From Streptomyces griseus subsp. griseus (lineage in GTDB: Bacteria > Actinomycetota > Actinomycetes > Streptomycetales > Streptomycetaceae), in NCBI RefSeq assembly GCF_003610995.1, contig NZ_CP032543.1:1674001-1738000 (forward strand): 64,000 nucleotides of DNA. The letters run 5' to 3'. A program made the position numbers and the translations under genes. Positions 54,389 to 63,081 of the stretch are shown here, piece by piece. The notes under the pieces were generated by a model. It did no database searches and was not told the origin of the DNA. It saw only the letters and a program-made list of their open reading frames with translations. Each line of letters opens with the position of its first letter. Position 1 is the stretch's first letter.

Positions 54389-55012
54389 ATGACCCCGCCC
54401 GTCGTCCACTCGCTGCGCGAACAGATCCGCGAGCACATCGTGGAGGGGATCGTCAGCGGGCGCTGGAAGCCGGGTGAGCGGATCGTGGAGCGCCGCATCG
54501 CCACGGAGCTGGAGGTCAGCCAGACGCCCGTACGGGAGGCGCTGCGCGAGCTGGAGACGCTCCGGCTGATCGAGTCGGCCCCCAACAAGGGTGTGCGGGT
54601 GCGCAATCTGACCGCGGCCGACCTGGAGGAGAGCTACCCGGTGCGAGCGGGGCTGGAGCAGATCGCGGCGGAGCTGGCGGCCCCGCTGCTCGGCCAGGAC
54701 TGCTCGGCGCTGGCCCCGCATGTGGCGGCGCTGTACGAGGCGGACCGGCTGGCCGACGGCGAGGCCCAGGTGCGGCACACGGTGGGCTTCCACCGGGAGA
54801 TGGTCCGGGCCGCCGGGAACGCGGTGCTGCTGCACACCTGGGAGGGGCTCGGCATCGAGGTGTTCACGGCCCTCTCCATCCGCTGGCTGGGCACGGTGCA
54901 GAAGTCGTACGCGGAGGAGCACCAGGCCCTCATCGACGCCTTCCTCGCCGGGGACCCGCAGATCGGCTCCCTGGTGAAGGCGCACGTACTGGGCTGCGCG
55001 CCCCGGGCCTGA
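54389..55012 (+). CDS. GntR-family regulator with FCD domain
   Basis: A 207-residue regulator. The winged helix (about 5-70) has LREQIREHIVEGIVSGRWKPGERI and the recognition helix SQTPVREALRELETL; the FCD effector domain follows (RAGLEQIAAELAAPLL, HREMVRAAGN with metal/ligand His, then DAFLAGDP). Such proteins bind short carboxylates and are often autoregulators; E. coli PdhR belongs to this class. ATG 54389 follows AAGGAG. TTGTCTAAACA at 54313, about 75 bp upstream, resembles GntR half-sites. Position between sucB and aceE makes it a candidate regulator of this cluster. Confidence 0.93.
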   Translation: MTPPVVHSLREQIREHIVEGIVSGRWKPGERIVERRIATELEVSQTPVREALRELETLRLIESAPNKGVRVRNLTAADLEESYPVRAGLEQIAAELAAPLLGQDCSALAPHVAALYEADRLADGEAQVRHTVGFHREMVRAAGNAVLLHTWEGLGIEVFTALSIRWLGTVQKSYAEEHQALIDAFLAGDPQIGSLVKAHVLGCAPRA

Positions 55013-55153
55013 CCCCCCGATCATCTGGCGTGCGGCCTGCTCGTCCGTGCAGGTCAGCGCCCTTTTTGCGCGCTATTTCACGTCACTCGGTGCCCTGTTT
55101 CGAGGCACCCCATGCCACTTTTCTTCGTATCGAGAAGTTTTGCCTTCAATCCT

Positions 55154-55183
55154 TTGATCGATCATCGATCAGCGCTTTACAGT
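55154..55183 (+). promoter_or_regulatory. aceE promoter overlapped by a 17-bp palindrome
   Basis: TGATCGAT-C-ATCGATCA (55155-55171) is a perfect palindrome. It covers most of a -35 TTGATC (55154-55159) and the spacer before TACAGT (55178-55183, 18-bp spacing). A bound dimer would block polymerase. The adjacent GntR/FCD protein is the obvious candidate, by inference. Confidence 0.6.
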
Positions 55184-55268
55184 TCACTTCGCGGGCCCAC
55201 CGGCCCCATCGCTCTGTCCTGCCAGATAGGGCCTTCTCCACCCCCCTCCTCTCCGGAAGGCGGCGATC

Positions 55269-57941
55269 ATGACCGACCCCGTAGGAAAGCTTCCGAGCGA
55301 GCTCGACCAGCTCCCGGACCGTGACCCCGAGGAGACCGCCGAATGGGCGGCCTCCCTGGACGCCGTCACCAAGGCCGCCGGCCCGCACCGCGCCGCGTAC
55401 CTGATGCGCCGCTCGCTGCAGCACGCCGAGGGCGCCGGTCTCGCGCTGCCCAAGCTGCTGGAGACCGATTACGTCAACACCATCCCGACCGCCGCCGAGC
55501 CCGCGTTCGACGGCGATCTGGAGATGGAGTCGAAGATCACCGCGTGGAACCGCTGGAACGCGGCCGCGATGGTGACCCGTGGCGCCCGGTACGGGGTGGG
55601 CGGCCACATCGCCACCTTCGCCTCGGCTGCCTGGCTCTACGAGACCGGCTTCAACCACTTCTTCCGCGGCAAGGAGGGGGACGGCTCCGGCGACCAGCTC
55701 TACATCCAGGGCCACGCCTCCCCCGGCATCTACGCCCGCGCCTTCCTCGACGGCCGGCTCAGCGAGCAGCAGCTGGACAACTTCCGCCAGGAGTCCGGTG
55801 GCGAGGGCCTGCCCTCCTACCCGCACCCGCGGCGGCTGCCCTGGCTGTGGGAGTTCCCCACCGTGTCGATGGGCCTCGGCCCGCTCTCGGCGATCTACCA
55901 GGCGCGCTTCAACCGCTATCTGACCAACCGCTCCATCAAGGACACCGCCAACTCGCACGTCTGGGCCTTCCTGGGCGACGGCGAGATGGACGAGCCCGAG
56001 TCGACGGCCGCCCTGGCGCTGGCGGCCCGTGAGCAGCTGGACAACCTGACCTTCGTCATCAACTGCAACCTGCAGCGCCTCGACGGTCCGGTCCGCGCCA
56101 ACTTCCGCGTGGTCCAGGAGCTGGAGGCGCAGTTCCGCGGGGCCGGCTGGAACGTCGTCAAGACGCTCTGGGGCAACGCCTGGGACGAGCTGTTCCAGCT
56201 GGACACCACGGGCGCGCTGCTGCGCCGCCTGCGCGAGGTCCCGGACGCCCAGTTCCAGACGTACGCCACCCGCGACGTCGCCTACATCCGCGACCACTTC
56301 TTCGGCGCCGAGCCCGCGCTCGCCGAGCTGGCGAAGCTGCTCACCGACGCGAAGATCGCCGAGTGTTTCTACACCTCGCGCGGCGGCCACGAGGCCCGCA
56401 AGGTGTACGCGGCGTACAAGGCGGCCGTGGAGCACAAGGGCGCGCCGACCGTGATCCTGGCCCAGACGGTCAAGGGCTACACGCTCGGCAAGGGCTTCGA
56501 GTCCAAGAACGCCAACCACCAGATGAAGAAGCTGTCGATCGACGAGTTCAAGGGCATGCGCGAGCTGCTCGGCCTCCCGATCCCCGACAGCGCCTTCGAG
56601 GACGGGCTGGTCCCCTACGGCCACCCGGGCGCCGACTCCCCCGAGGTCCGCTACCTCCAGGAGCGCCGCGCCGCCCTCGGCGGTCCCGCTCCGGCCCGCC
56701 GGATGCACGCATCGGCGCCGCTGCCGCAGCCCGAGGAGCGCGCGTTCAAGGCGCTGTACAAGGGGTCCGGCAAGCAGGAGATGGCCACCACCATGGCCTT
56801 CGTCCGCCTGGTGAAGGACCTGATGCGGGACAAGGAGACCGGCAAGCGCTGGGTCCCCATCGTTCCGGACGAGGCCCGTACCTTCGGTATGGAGTCGCTG
56901 TTCCCGTCGGCCGGCATCTACTCGCCGCTGGGGCAGACGTACGACCCGGTCGACCGCGACCAGCTGATGTACTACAAGGAAGCCAAGGACGGCCAGATCC
57001 TCAACGAGGGGATCACCGAGGCCGGGGCCATGGCCGACTTCATCGCCGCCGCCACGTCGTACGCGACGCACGGCGAGACGATGATCCCGTTCTACATCTT
57101 CTACTCGATGTTCGGCTGGCAGCGGACCGGCGACCAGATGTGGCAGCTCGCCGACCAGCTCGGCAAGGGCTTCATCGTCGGCGCCACGGCGGGCCGGACG
57201 ACCCTGACGGGTGAGGGCCTCCAGCACGCGGACGGCCACTCGCACCTGATCGCGGCCACCAACCCGGCCTCGCTCAACTACGACCCGGCGTTCGCGTACG
57301 AGGTCGCGGTGATCGTCAAGGACGGTCTGCGGCGGATGTACGGCCCCGATGCCGAGGACGTCTTCTACTACCTGACGGTCTACAACGAGCCGAAGCCCCA
57401 GCCCGCGATGCCCGAGGGCGTCGAGGAGGGCATCGTCAAGGGCCTGTACCGCTTCAAGGAGGGCACGCCCGCCAAGGCGGACGCGCCGCGCCTCCAGCTG
57501 CTGGCCTCCGGTACGGCGATCCACTGGGCCCTGGAGGCCCAGGAGCTGCTGGCCGCCGACTGGGGCGTCACGGCCGACGTCTGGTCCGCCACCTCGTGGG
57601 GCGAGCTGCGCCGCGACGCGCTGGAGGCCGACGAGGCGCTCCTGCGCGGTGAGGTGCAGGTGCCGTACGTGACCCAGGCGCTCTCCGGTGCGCCGGGTCC
57701 GGTCCTCGCGGTCAGCGACTGGATGCGTCAGGTCCCGGACCAGATCAGCCAGTGGGTGGAGCAGGACTGGTCCTCGCTCGGCACGGACGGCTTCGGCCTC
57801 TCCGACACCCGCGAGGCGGCCCGCCGCCACTTCGGCGTCGACGCCCGGTCGATCGTCGTCGCCTCGCTGGCCCAGCTCGCCAAGCGCGGCGAGGTCCCGG
57901 CCTCCGCGGTCAAGGAGGCCCGGGAGCGGTACGGCCTCTGA
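55269..57941 (+). CDS. aceE: Pyruvate dehydrogenase E1 component (homodimeric)
   Basis: An 890-residue AceE. The thiamine diphosphate site is FLGDGEMDEPESTAALALAAREQLDNLTFVINCN (GDG...NCN, about 234-268). GHASPGIYARAFL and QTVKGYTLGKGFESKNANHQ are further AceE hallmarks, and the transketolase-C half is complete (YDPAFAYEVAVIVKDGLRRMYG). It decarboxylates pyruvate and acetylates the lipoyl groups of E2. GGAAGG lies upstream of the ATG. The gene stands alone on its transcript behind the palindrome-bearing promoter, with lpdA and sucB 1 kb upstream. Confidence 0.97.
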   Translation: MTDPVGKLPSELDQLPDRDPEETAEWAASLDAVTKAAGPHRAAYLMRRSLQHAEGAGLALPKLLETDYVNTIPTAAEPAFDGDLEMESKITAWNRWNAAAMVTRGARYGVGGHIATFASAAWLYETGFNHFFRGKEGDGSGDQLYIQGHASPGIYARAFLDGRLSEQQLDNFRQESGGEGLPSYPHPRRLPWLWEFPTVSMGLGPLSAIYQARFNRYLTNRSIKDTANSHVWAFLGDGEMDEPESTAALALAAREQLDNLTFVINCNLQRLDGPVRANFRVVQELEAQFRGAGWNVVKTLWGNAWDELFQLDTTGALLRRLREVPDAQFQTYATRDVAYIRDHFFGAEPALAELAKLLTDAKIAECFYTSRGGHEARKVYAAYKAAVEHKGAPTVILAQTVKGYTLGKGFESKNANHQMKKLSIDEFKGMRELLGLPIPDSAFEDGLVPYGHPGADSPEVRYLQERRAALGGPAPARRMHASAPLPQPEERAFKALYKGSGKQEMATTMAFVRLVKDLMRDKETGKRWVPIVPDEARTFGMESLFPSAGIYSPLGQTYDPVDRDQLMYYKEAKDGQILNEGITEAGAMADFIAAATSYATHGETMIPFYIFYSMFGWQRTGDQMWQLADQLGKGFIVGATAGRTTLTGEGLQHADGHSHLIAATNPASLNYDPAFAYEVAVIVKDGLRRMYGPDAEDVFYYLTVYNEPKPQPAMPEGVEEGIVKGLYRFKEGTPAKADAPRLQLLASGTAIHWALEAQELLAADWGVTADVWSATSWGELRRDALEADEALLRGEVQVPYVTQALSGAPGPVLAVSDWMRQVPDQISQWVEQDWSSLGTDGFGLSDTREAARRHFGVDARSIVVASLAQLAKRGEVPASAVKEARERYGL

Positions 57942-58047
57942 GCCGTCGCCCTGACCTGACCCCCGGTCACCGTGACGAACGCGTCCGACAACGCGTCCGC
58001 CCCGGCGGCCGGGGGTTTCGGCGTGAGCGGCCGAGCTGCGGCGGGGG

Positions 58048-58176
58048 CGGCGGCCGGGCGTCCCAGTGGCGGCCGGGGCCCCGGTGGCGGCGGCCGGGCG
58101 TCTCAGCGGCGGGGGGTCCCAGTGGCCGCCGGGGATCCCGGTGGCGGGCAGCCAGGCGCCTCGGCGGCCGGGCGTC
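58048..58176. repeat. GC-rich imperfect repeats upstream of the WYL regulator
   Basis: CGGCGGCCGGGCGTC occurs at 58048, 58088 and 58162, with related CCAGTGGC(G/C)GCCGGGG segments between. The region from the aceE stop to 58225 has no supported gene. Confidence 0.7.
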
Positions 58177-58225
58177 TCGGGGCCACGCTGCGGCCCCTGT
58201 GTCTCGCTGCCGCCACAATGGGCCC

Positions 58226-59215
58226 ATGCGTGCTGCCCGGCTGATCAAGATGGTGCTGCTCCTCCAGTCCCGCCCCGCCATGACCGCCGCCGAGCTGGCG
58301 GCCGAGCTGGAGGTGTCGGAGCGTACGGTCACCCGCGACGCCCAGGCGCTCTCCGAGGCGGGCGTCCCGGTGTACGCGGAGCGCGGCCGGGCGGGCGGCT
58401 ACCGGCTCATCGGCGGCTACCGCACCCGGCTGACCGGCCTCGCCCGCGACGAGGCGGAGGCGCTCTTCCTCTCCGGCCTGCCCTCGGCGCTGCGCGAGAT
58501 GGGCCTGGAGGACGCGGCGTCGGCCGCCCGGCTCAAGGTGTCGGCCGCCCTGCTGCCCTCCGTACGCGACGCCTCCACCTCCGCCGCCCAGCGCTTCCAC
58601 CTGGACGCCCCCTCCTGGTACCACGAGCCCGAGCCGCCGGACCTCCTGCCCGCCGTCGCCGACGCGGTCTGGGACGACCGCCTGCTGCGGGCCCGCTACC
58701 GCAAGGGCGGAGGCCGCGGCCACGGACGCGAGGGCACGGAGGTGGCGCGGGAGCTCGCTCCCTACGGTCTCGTCCTCAAGGCCGGGGTCTGGTACCTCTG
58801 CGCCAGGGCCGGGGACGACTTCCGGGTCTACCGGATCGACCGGTTCACCTCCGTGGAGCCGGCCGACGAGCGCTTCGACCGGGACGAGGGCTTCGACCTG
58901 CCCGCGTTCTGGGAGGAGCGGGCCGCCGACTTCGCCCGGTCCCTCCTCCGCACCGAAGTGACCGTACGGGTGTCCGAGAGCGGCGCCCGGCAGCTCGCGC
59001 GCACCGGCGACCGGGCGGCCGCCGCCACGGCCCTCTCCGAGGCCCCTCCCGCCGGTCCGGACGGGTGGCGCACGGTCGTCCTGCCCGTGGAGTCACTGGA
59101 CGTGGCATACAGCCAGCTCCTTTCGCTGGGTCCCGAGTTGGAGGTCGTGGCACCGGAGGAGCTGCGGAGCCGGTTCGCCGCGGCGGTCGAACGCCTGAGT
59201 GATCTATATCGCTGA
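58226..59215 (+). CDS. HTH_11/WYL-domain transcriptional regulator
   Basis: A 329-residue regulator. The N-terminal winged helix is MRAARLIKMVLLLQSRPAMTAAELAAELEVSERTVTRD in sequence order; the WYL domain (about 140-225) contains VARELAPYGLVLKAGVWYLCA and YRIDRF; a WCX C-terminal extension follows. WYL proteins sense ligands or nucleic acids and often regulate stress or DNA-damage genes. CACAAT 6 nt before the ATG suggests a leaderless mRNA. Its targets are unknown; the next gene is 59 bp downstream. Confidence 0.92.
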   Translation: MRAARLIKMVLLLQSRPAMTAAELAAELEVSERTVTRDAQALSEAGVPVYAERGRAGGYRLIGGYRTRLTGLARDEAEALFLSGLPSALREMGLEDAASAARLKVSAALLPSVRDASTSAAQRFHLDAPSWYHEPEPPDLLPAVADAVWDDRLLRARYRKGGGRGHGREGTEVARELAPYGLVLKAGVWYLCARAGDDFRVYRIDRFTSVEPADERFDRDEGFDLPAFWEERAADFARSLLRTEVTVRVSESGARQLARTGDRAAAATALSEAPPAGPDGWRTVVLPVESLDVAYSQLLSLGPELEVVAPEELRSRFAAAVERLSDLYR

Positions 59216-59274
59216 AAGGCTTCTTTTCGCCGTCTGGGCGTGCGAGGGGTCCCGGCAGGCTGGATGCTGGACCC

Positions 59275-59799
59275 GTGATGGACGAGACGGAATTCTGGGA
59301 GATCATCGACAGCAGCCGCGCGGGAGCCGAGGGCGACCCCGAGGAGCAGGCCGACCTGCTCGTGGAACGGCTGGTGCAACTCGACCCCGATTCCGTGCTG
59401 GACTTCGCCCGGCACTTCGAGGCCCGCTACAACCGCGCCTACCGCTGGGACCTGTGGGGCGCGGCCGCCGTGCTGCTCGGCGGGGCGAGCGACGACGCCT
59501 TCGACTACTTCCGGTGCTGGCTGATCGGCCAGGGCCGGGAGGTCTTCGAGGGCGCGCTGCACGACCCGGACGACCTGGCGGAGCTGCTGGAGGAGTTCGA
59601 CGAGGAGATCGACGGGGACGGCGAGGAGCTGGGTTACGCGGCCGACGAGGCGTACGAACAGCTCACGGGTGTGGTCGCGCCCGATCTGGGACTGCCGCCG
59701 CAGCCCACCGAGCCGCTGGGCTCCCCGGTCGACTTCGAGGACGACGAGGCGCTGGCGGCCCGCTACCCGGAGCTCTGGGACCGCTTCGCATCCCGCTGA
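59275..59799 (+). CDS. DUF4240 domain protein
   Basis: A 174-residue acidic cytoplasmic protein with the DUF4240 pattern: ETEFWEIIDSSR at the start, then RWDLWGAAAVLLGGASDDAFDYFRCWLIGQGREVFEGAL and a C-terminal acidic helix. The family occurs widely and has no established function; its WGAA...GG.SDD core suggests a compact helical domain. Start GTG 59275 or ATG 59278; the two differ by one residue. Confidence 0.9.
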   Translation: MMDETEFWEIIDSSRAGAEGDPEEQADLLVERLVQLDPDSVLDFARHFEARYNRAYRWDLWGAAAVLLGGASDDAFDYFRCWLIGQGREVFEGALHDPDDLAELLEEFDEEIDGDGEELGYAADEAYEQLTGVVAPDLGLPPQPTEPLGSPVDFEDDEALAARYPELWDRFASR

Positions 59800-59811
59800 A
59801 CCCCCCACCGC

Positions 59812-60375
59812 TCAGGGCGCCAGCGAGCGGCCCATCAGCACATCGTCGACATAGCGGCCGTGCAGGAAGAACTCACCGCTCAGCACCCCTTCCACGGCGA
59901 ACCCCTCGGAGGCGTAGAGCGCCCGGGCGGGGGTGTTGTGCCCGAGCACCCGCAGCGTGATCCGGTTGGCCCCCTGGCGCCGCGCCTCGGCGCACGCGGC
60001 CCGCAGCAGGGTCCGCCCGACCCCGCCCCCGCGCGCCCAGGCCGCCACGGCCAGGCCCTGTATCTGGCGCACATGGGCGTTGCAGGCGAGGGGCGTGGGC
60101 GGCACCAGCCGTATGTACCCGGCGATACACACCGCGCCGGCCTCGGTCGCAGCCGCGGGTCCGGCCTCGGGCTCGGGCTCCGTCGCGGCCTCGGCCACCA
60201 GGAAGTCCCCGAGGCGGTGCCGCTCGTCGAAGAACGGCTCGTACGGAGGCCGGGGCTGGGGCACGACCGCGTGCAGCGTCGACCAGGTGGACCGGTCGAG
60301 TTCGCCGAGGGCTTCCTCGTCGGCCGGCAGGGCGGTGCGGACGGAGACGGAGTGGAGGGTGGTGGTTGCGGACAT
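59812..60375 (-). CDS. GNAT-family N-acetyltransferase
   Basis: A 187-residue GNAT protein. The acetyl-CoA-binding segment is IQGLAVAAWARGGGVGRTLLRAACAEARRQG, with the usual R/Q-x-x-G-x-G/A form relaxed to ARGGGVG, followed by ITLRVLGHNTPARALYASEGFAVEG. An acidic, Ala/Glu-rich insert sits near residues 60-80. Substrate unknown. It converges on the DUF4240 gene with 12 bp between stops. Confidence 0.92.
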   Translation of the reverse strand: MSATTTLHSVSVRTALPADEEALGELDRSTWSTLHAVVPQPRPPYEPFFDERHRLGDFLVAEAATEPEPEAGPAAATEAGAVCIAGYIRLVPPTPLACNAHVRQIQGLAVAAWARGGGVGRTLLRAACAEARRQGANRITLRVLGHNTPARALYASEGFAVEGVLSGEFFLHGRYVDDVLMGRSLAP

Positions 60376-60470
60376 GACGTCACTGTCCCATGCCGGGTTC
60401 TTCGCACTCCATGGTGTTTTCCCCCGTATCCACTGCCGTGTTTCCCTCAGTCCGTGGGCAGGATGGCACC

Positions 60471-61370
60471 ATGCCGACCTCCCGTATCGCCGTCACTGGA
60501 TCGTCCGGACTCATCGGAGCGGCGCTCGTGCGCTCGCTGCGCGCCGACGGGCACGAGGTGGCCCGCCTGGTGCGGCGGCCCGCCAGGTCCGGGGACGAGG
60601 TCACATGGGACCCCAAGCGGGGTTACGTGGACGTGGCCGGACTCGTGGGCTGCGACGCGGTCGTCCACCTCGCCGGGGCCGGGGTCGGCGACCACCGCTG
60701 GACCGACGAGTACAAGCGGGAGATCCGCGACAGCCGGGTGCTGGGCACGGCCGCCATCGCCGAGGCCGTCGCCTCACTCGACACCCCGCCCCAGGTGCTG
60801 CTCTCCGGCTCGGCCATCGGCTTCTACGGCGATACGGGCGACCGGGCCGTGGACGAGAGCGCACCGCCCGGGGACGGCTTCCTGCCCTCCGTCTGCGAGG
60901 AGTGGGAGGCGGCGACGGCCGCCGCCCAGGAGCGGGGCATCCGCACGGTGCACGCCCGCACCGGACTGGTGGTGGCCCGTGAGGGCGGGGCGTGGGGGCG
61001 GCTGTTCCCCCTGTTCAAGGCGGGGCTCGGCGGGCGGATGGGCAACGGCCGCCAGTACTGGAGCTTCATCGCCCTGCACGACCATGTCGCCGCCCTGCGC
61101 CACATCCTGGACACCGAGTCACTGTCCGGCCCGGTGAACCTGACCGGCCCCGACCCGGTCACCAACGCCGAGGTGACCGCCGCGATGGGCCGGGTGCTGC
61201 GCCGCCCGACCCTCTTCACCGCTCCCGCGCCCGCCCTGCGGGTCGCGCTCGGGGAGTTCGCCGGCGATGTGCTGGGCAGCCAGCGGGTGATCCCCGGTCA
61301 GCTGCTGGACTCGGGCTTCTCGTTCGCGTTCCCGGGCGTCGACGCGGCGATCCGGGCGGCGCTGCGCTGA
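60471..61370 (+). CDS. TIGR01777-family NAD(P)-dependent epimerase (SDR)
   Basis: A 299-residue extended SDR. The nucleotide loop is IAVTGSSGLIGAALV, followed by VHLAGAGVGDHRWTDEYKREIRDSR and the family-specific LLSGSAIGFYGDTGD with Ser and Tyr of the active site (YxxxK is altered in this family). The C-terminal DUF1731 region is FTAPAPALRVALGEFAGDVLGSQRVIPGQL. Relatives include YfcH/SulA-type proteins with unknown substrate. ATG 60471 is preceded by CAGGAT at 6 nt (leaderless); the longer frame overlaps the divergent GNAT start. Confidence 0.92.
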   Translation: MPTSRIAVTGSSGLIGAALVRSLRADGHEVARLVRRPARSGDEVTWDPKRGYVDVAGLVGCDAVVHLAGAGVGDHRWTDEYKREIRDSRVLGTAAIAEAVASLDTPPQVLLSGSAIGFYGDTGDRAVDESAPPGDGFLPSVCEEWEAATAAAQERGIRTVHARTGLVVAREGGAWGRLFPLFKAGLGGRMGNGRQYWSFIALHDHVAALRHILDTESLSGPVNLTGPDPVTNAEVTAAMGRVLRRPTLFTAPAPALRVALGEFAGDVLGSQRVIPGQLLDSGFSFAFPGVDAAIRAALR

Positions 61371-61575
61371 GCATGACGCGGGGGAGGACGCGGCCCTGAG
61401 CCGGGCCACACCCGAGCACGGTGGCCCCGTGTGCGACCCCGTGCCCCGGTGCCCCCGGCCACGCGCGTCTGACCCACTATCAGCCATCCTCCTAACCTCG
61501 ATGCGAACTCCGGCATTCCGGGGACCTGTTGGGGGCAAGACCCCCCCACCAGTCGCACCGACTCGGGGAGGGCTT

Positions 61576-63026
61576 GTGCGCAGCACGGCACACCACGCGG
61601 ACGTGATCATCATCGGGGCCGGGATCGCCGGCCTCTCAGCGGCCCATCTGCTGACCGGCGCCGGAGTCGGCGTCAGTGTTCTGGAGGCGGCCTCCACGGT
61701 GGGCGGCCGGCTGGCCACCCATGAGGTGGACGGCTTCCGTCTCGACCAGCTCGGCCCCTGCTCTGCACCTCCTGGCCGGAGCTGACCGCCATCCCGGGGC
61801 TCGGCACCCCGCAGCTGAGGGAGTTCGCGCCCGGGGTGCTGGTGCACAGCGAGGGCCGCCGCCACCGGACCGGCGACATACGGAGCGCGAGGGGCGCACG
61901 CAGAGCCGCGCGCACCCGGCCGAGCGCCCCCCAGGGCTCGCCGGGCGGATACGCGGACCATCTGCGCCTCGTGCCCCGGGGCGGCCTCGGCGCCAAAGGC
62001 GCCGGCCTCAAGGGGACCGGCCTCATGGGCACAGGGCTCAAAGGCGCACGCATCAGGGCGGGCGGGCCCAGGAGCAGCGCCACCGTCTCCGAGGCGATCG
62101 ACCGGGCACGGCTCGGCGCGGCGCTCTCCCGGCTGGCCGCCACCCCGACCGCCCGGCTCCTGGCCCGCCCCGAGCGGACGGCGCTCGCCGCACTGGGGGC
62201 GGGCCAGATGCCCGCCCGTACGGTGGACGGCGTCCTGCGGCCGCTGCTCTCCGCGCTGCTCGGCGACCCCGGCCTCACCACGTCCAGCCGGTGCGCCGAC
62301 CTGGCCCTGCGGGACTACGCGCGGGGTGGCCTCTGCGTACCGGCCGGCGGTTCGGGGACGCTGCCGGACCTGCTGGCGGCCTCGCTGCCGCCGGGCACGG
62401 TACGGACCGGGGTGCATGTCACGGCCGCCGGCATCACCACCGTACGCACCAAGGAACACGGCGAACTGGGATGCCGTTCCCTGCTCTTGGCCACCGGTGC
62501 GGGGGCGGCGGCCGAGCTGCTGCCCGGGCTGCGGGTGCCCGCCTTCCGCCCGGTGACGGTCCTTCACCACACCGCGCCCGTACCGCCGCCGACCGGCAGG
62601 TCGCTGGTGCTGGACGGCGACCGGTCGGGGCCGGTGGCGTACACGGCGGTGATGAGCGAGGTGGACCCCTCGCGCGCGCCGGAGGGCCGGACGCTGATCA
62701 CCTCGACGGTGCTCGGTACGCCGCCGCCGGACCTGGACCGTTCCGTACGGACGCATCTGGCGTCGCTGTACGGGACCCCGACGGACGACTGGGAGCTGCT
62801 GGCGGCCCACCACGACCCGGAGGCGGTGCCCGCGATGGAGGTACCGCACGATCCGCGCCGGCCGGTGCGGGTGCTGGCCGGGCTGTACGTCTGCGGCGAC
62901 CACCGGGACACGAGCTCGGTCCAGGGGGCGCTGCACTCGGGGCGTCGGGCGGCCGAGGCGATCCTGACGGACCTGGGGGTGGCTCCGGCGCGCCCAGGGG
63001 GCGTGGGGCTGCCGGAAGCGGCGTAG
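61576..63026 (+). pseudogene. FAD-dependent amine oxidase/desaturase-like oxidoreductase, frameshifted
   Basis: Two frames together make one flavoprotein. From GTG 61576 (GGGAGG 9 nt upstream) the product has the FAD loop VIIIGAGIAGLSAAHLL and GGRLATHEVDGFRLDQLGP, then hits a stop at 61783-61785. The continuation PLLCTSWPELTAIPGLGTPQ is encoded in another frame from about 61755 and runs to a normal end with the C-terminal FAD motif LYVCGDHRDTSSVQGAL. One missing C in the CCCC run at 61755-61758 explains it. A low-complexity stretch GAGLKGTGLMGTGLKGAR lies near 62000-62050. The cause may be real mutation or sequencing error; the downstream frame still shows strong codon bias. Confidence 0.85.
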
Positions 63027-63037
63027 CAGTACGGACG

Positions 63038-63078
63038 CACGCGGGCTCCGGCTTCCGGCTTCCGGCGGAGCCCGCGTG
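63038..63078. terminator. Terminator between convergent genes
   Basis: A 13-bp perfect stem (CACGCGGGCTCCG with CGGAGCCCGCGTG) enclosing a GGCTTCC-rich 15-nt loop. Confidence 0.82.
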
Positions 63079-63081
63079 GTC

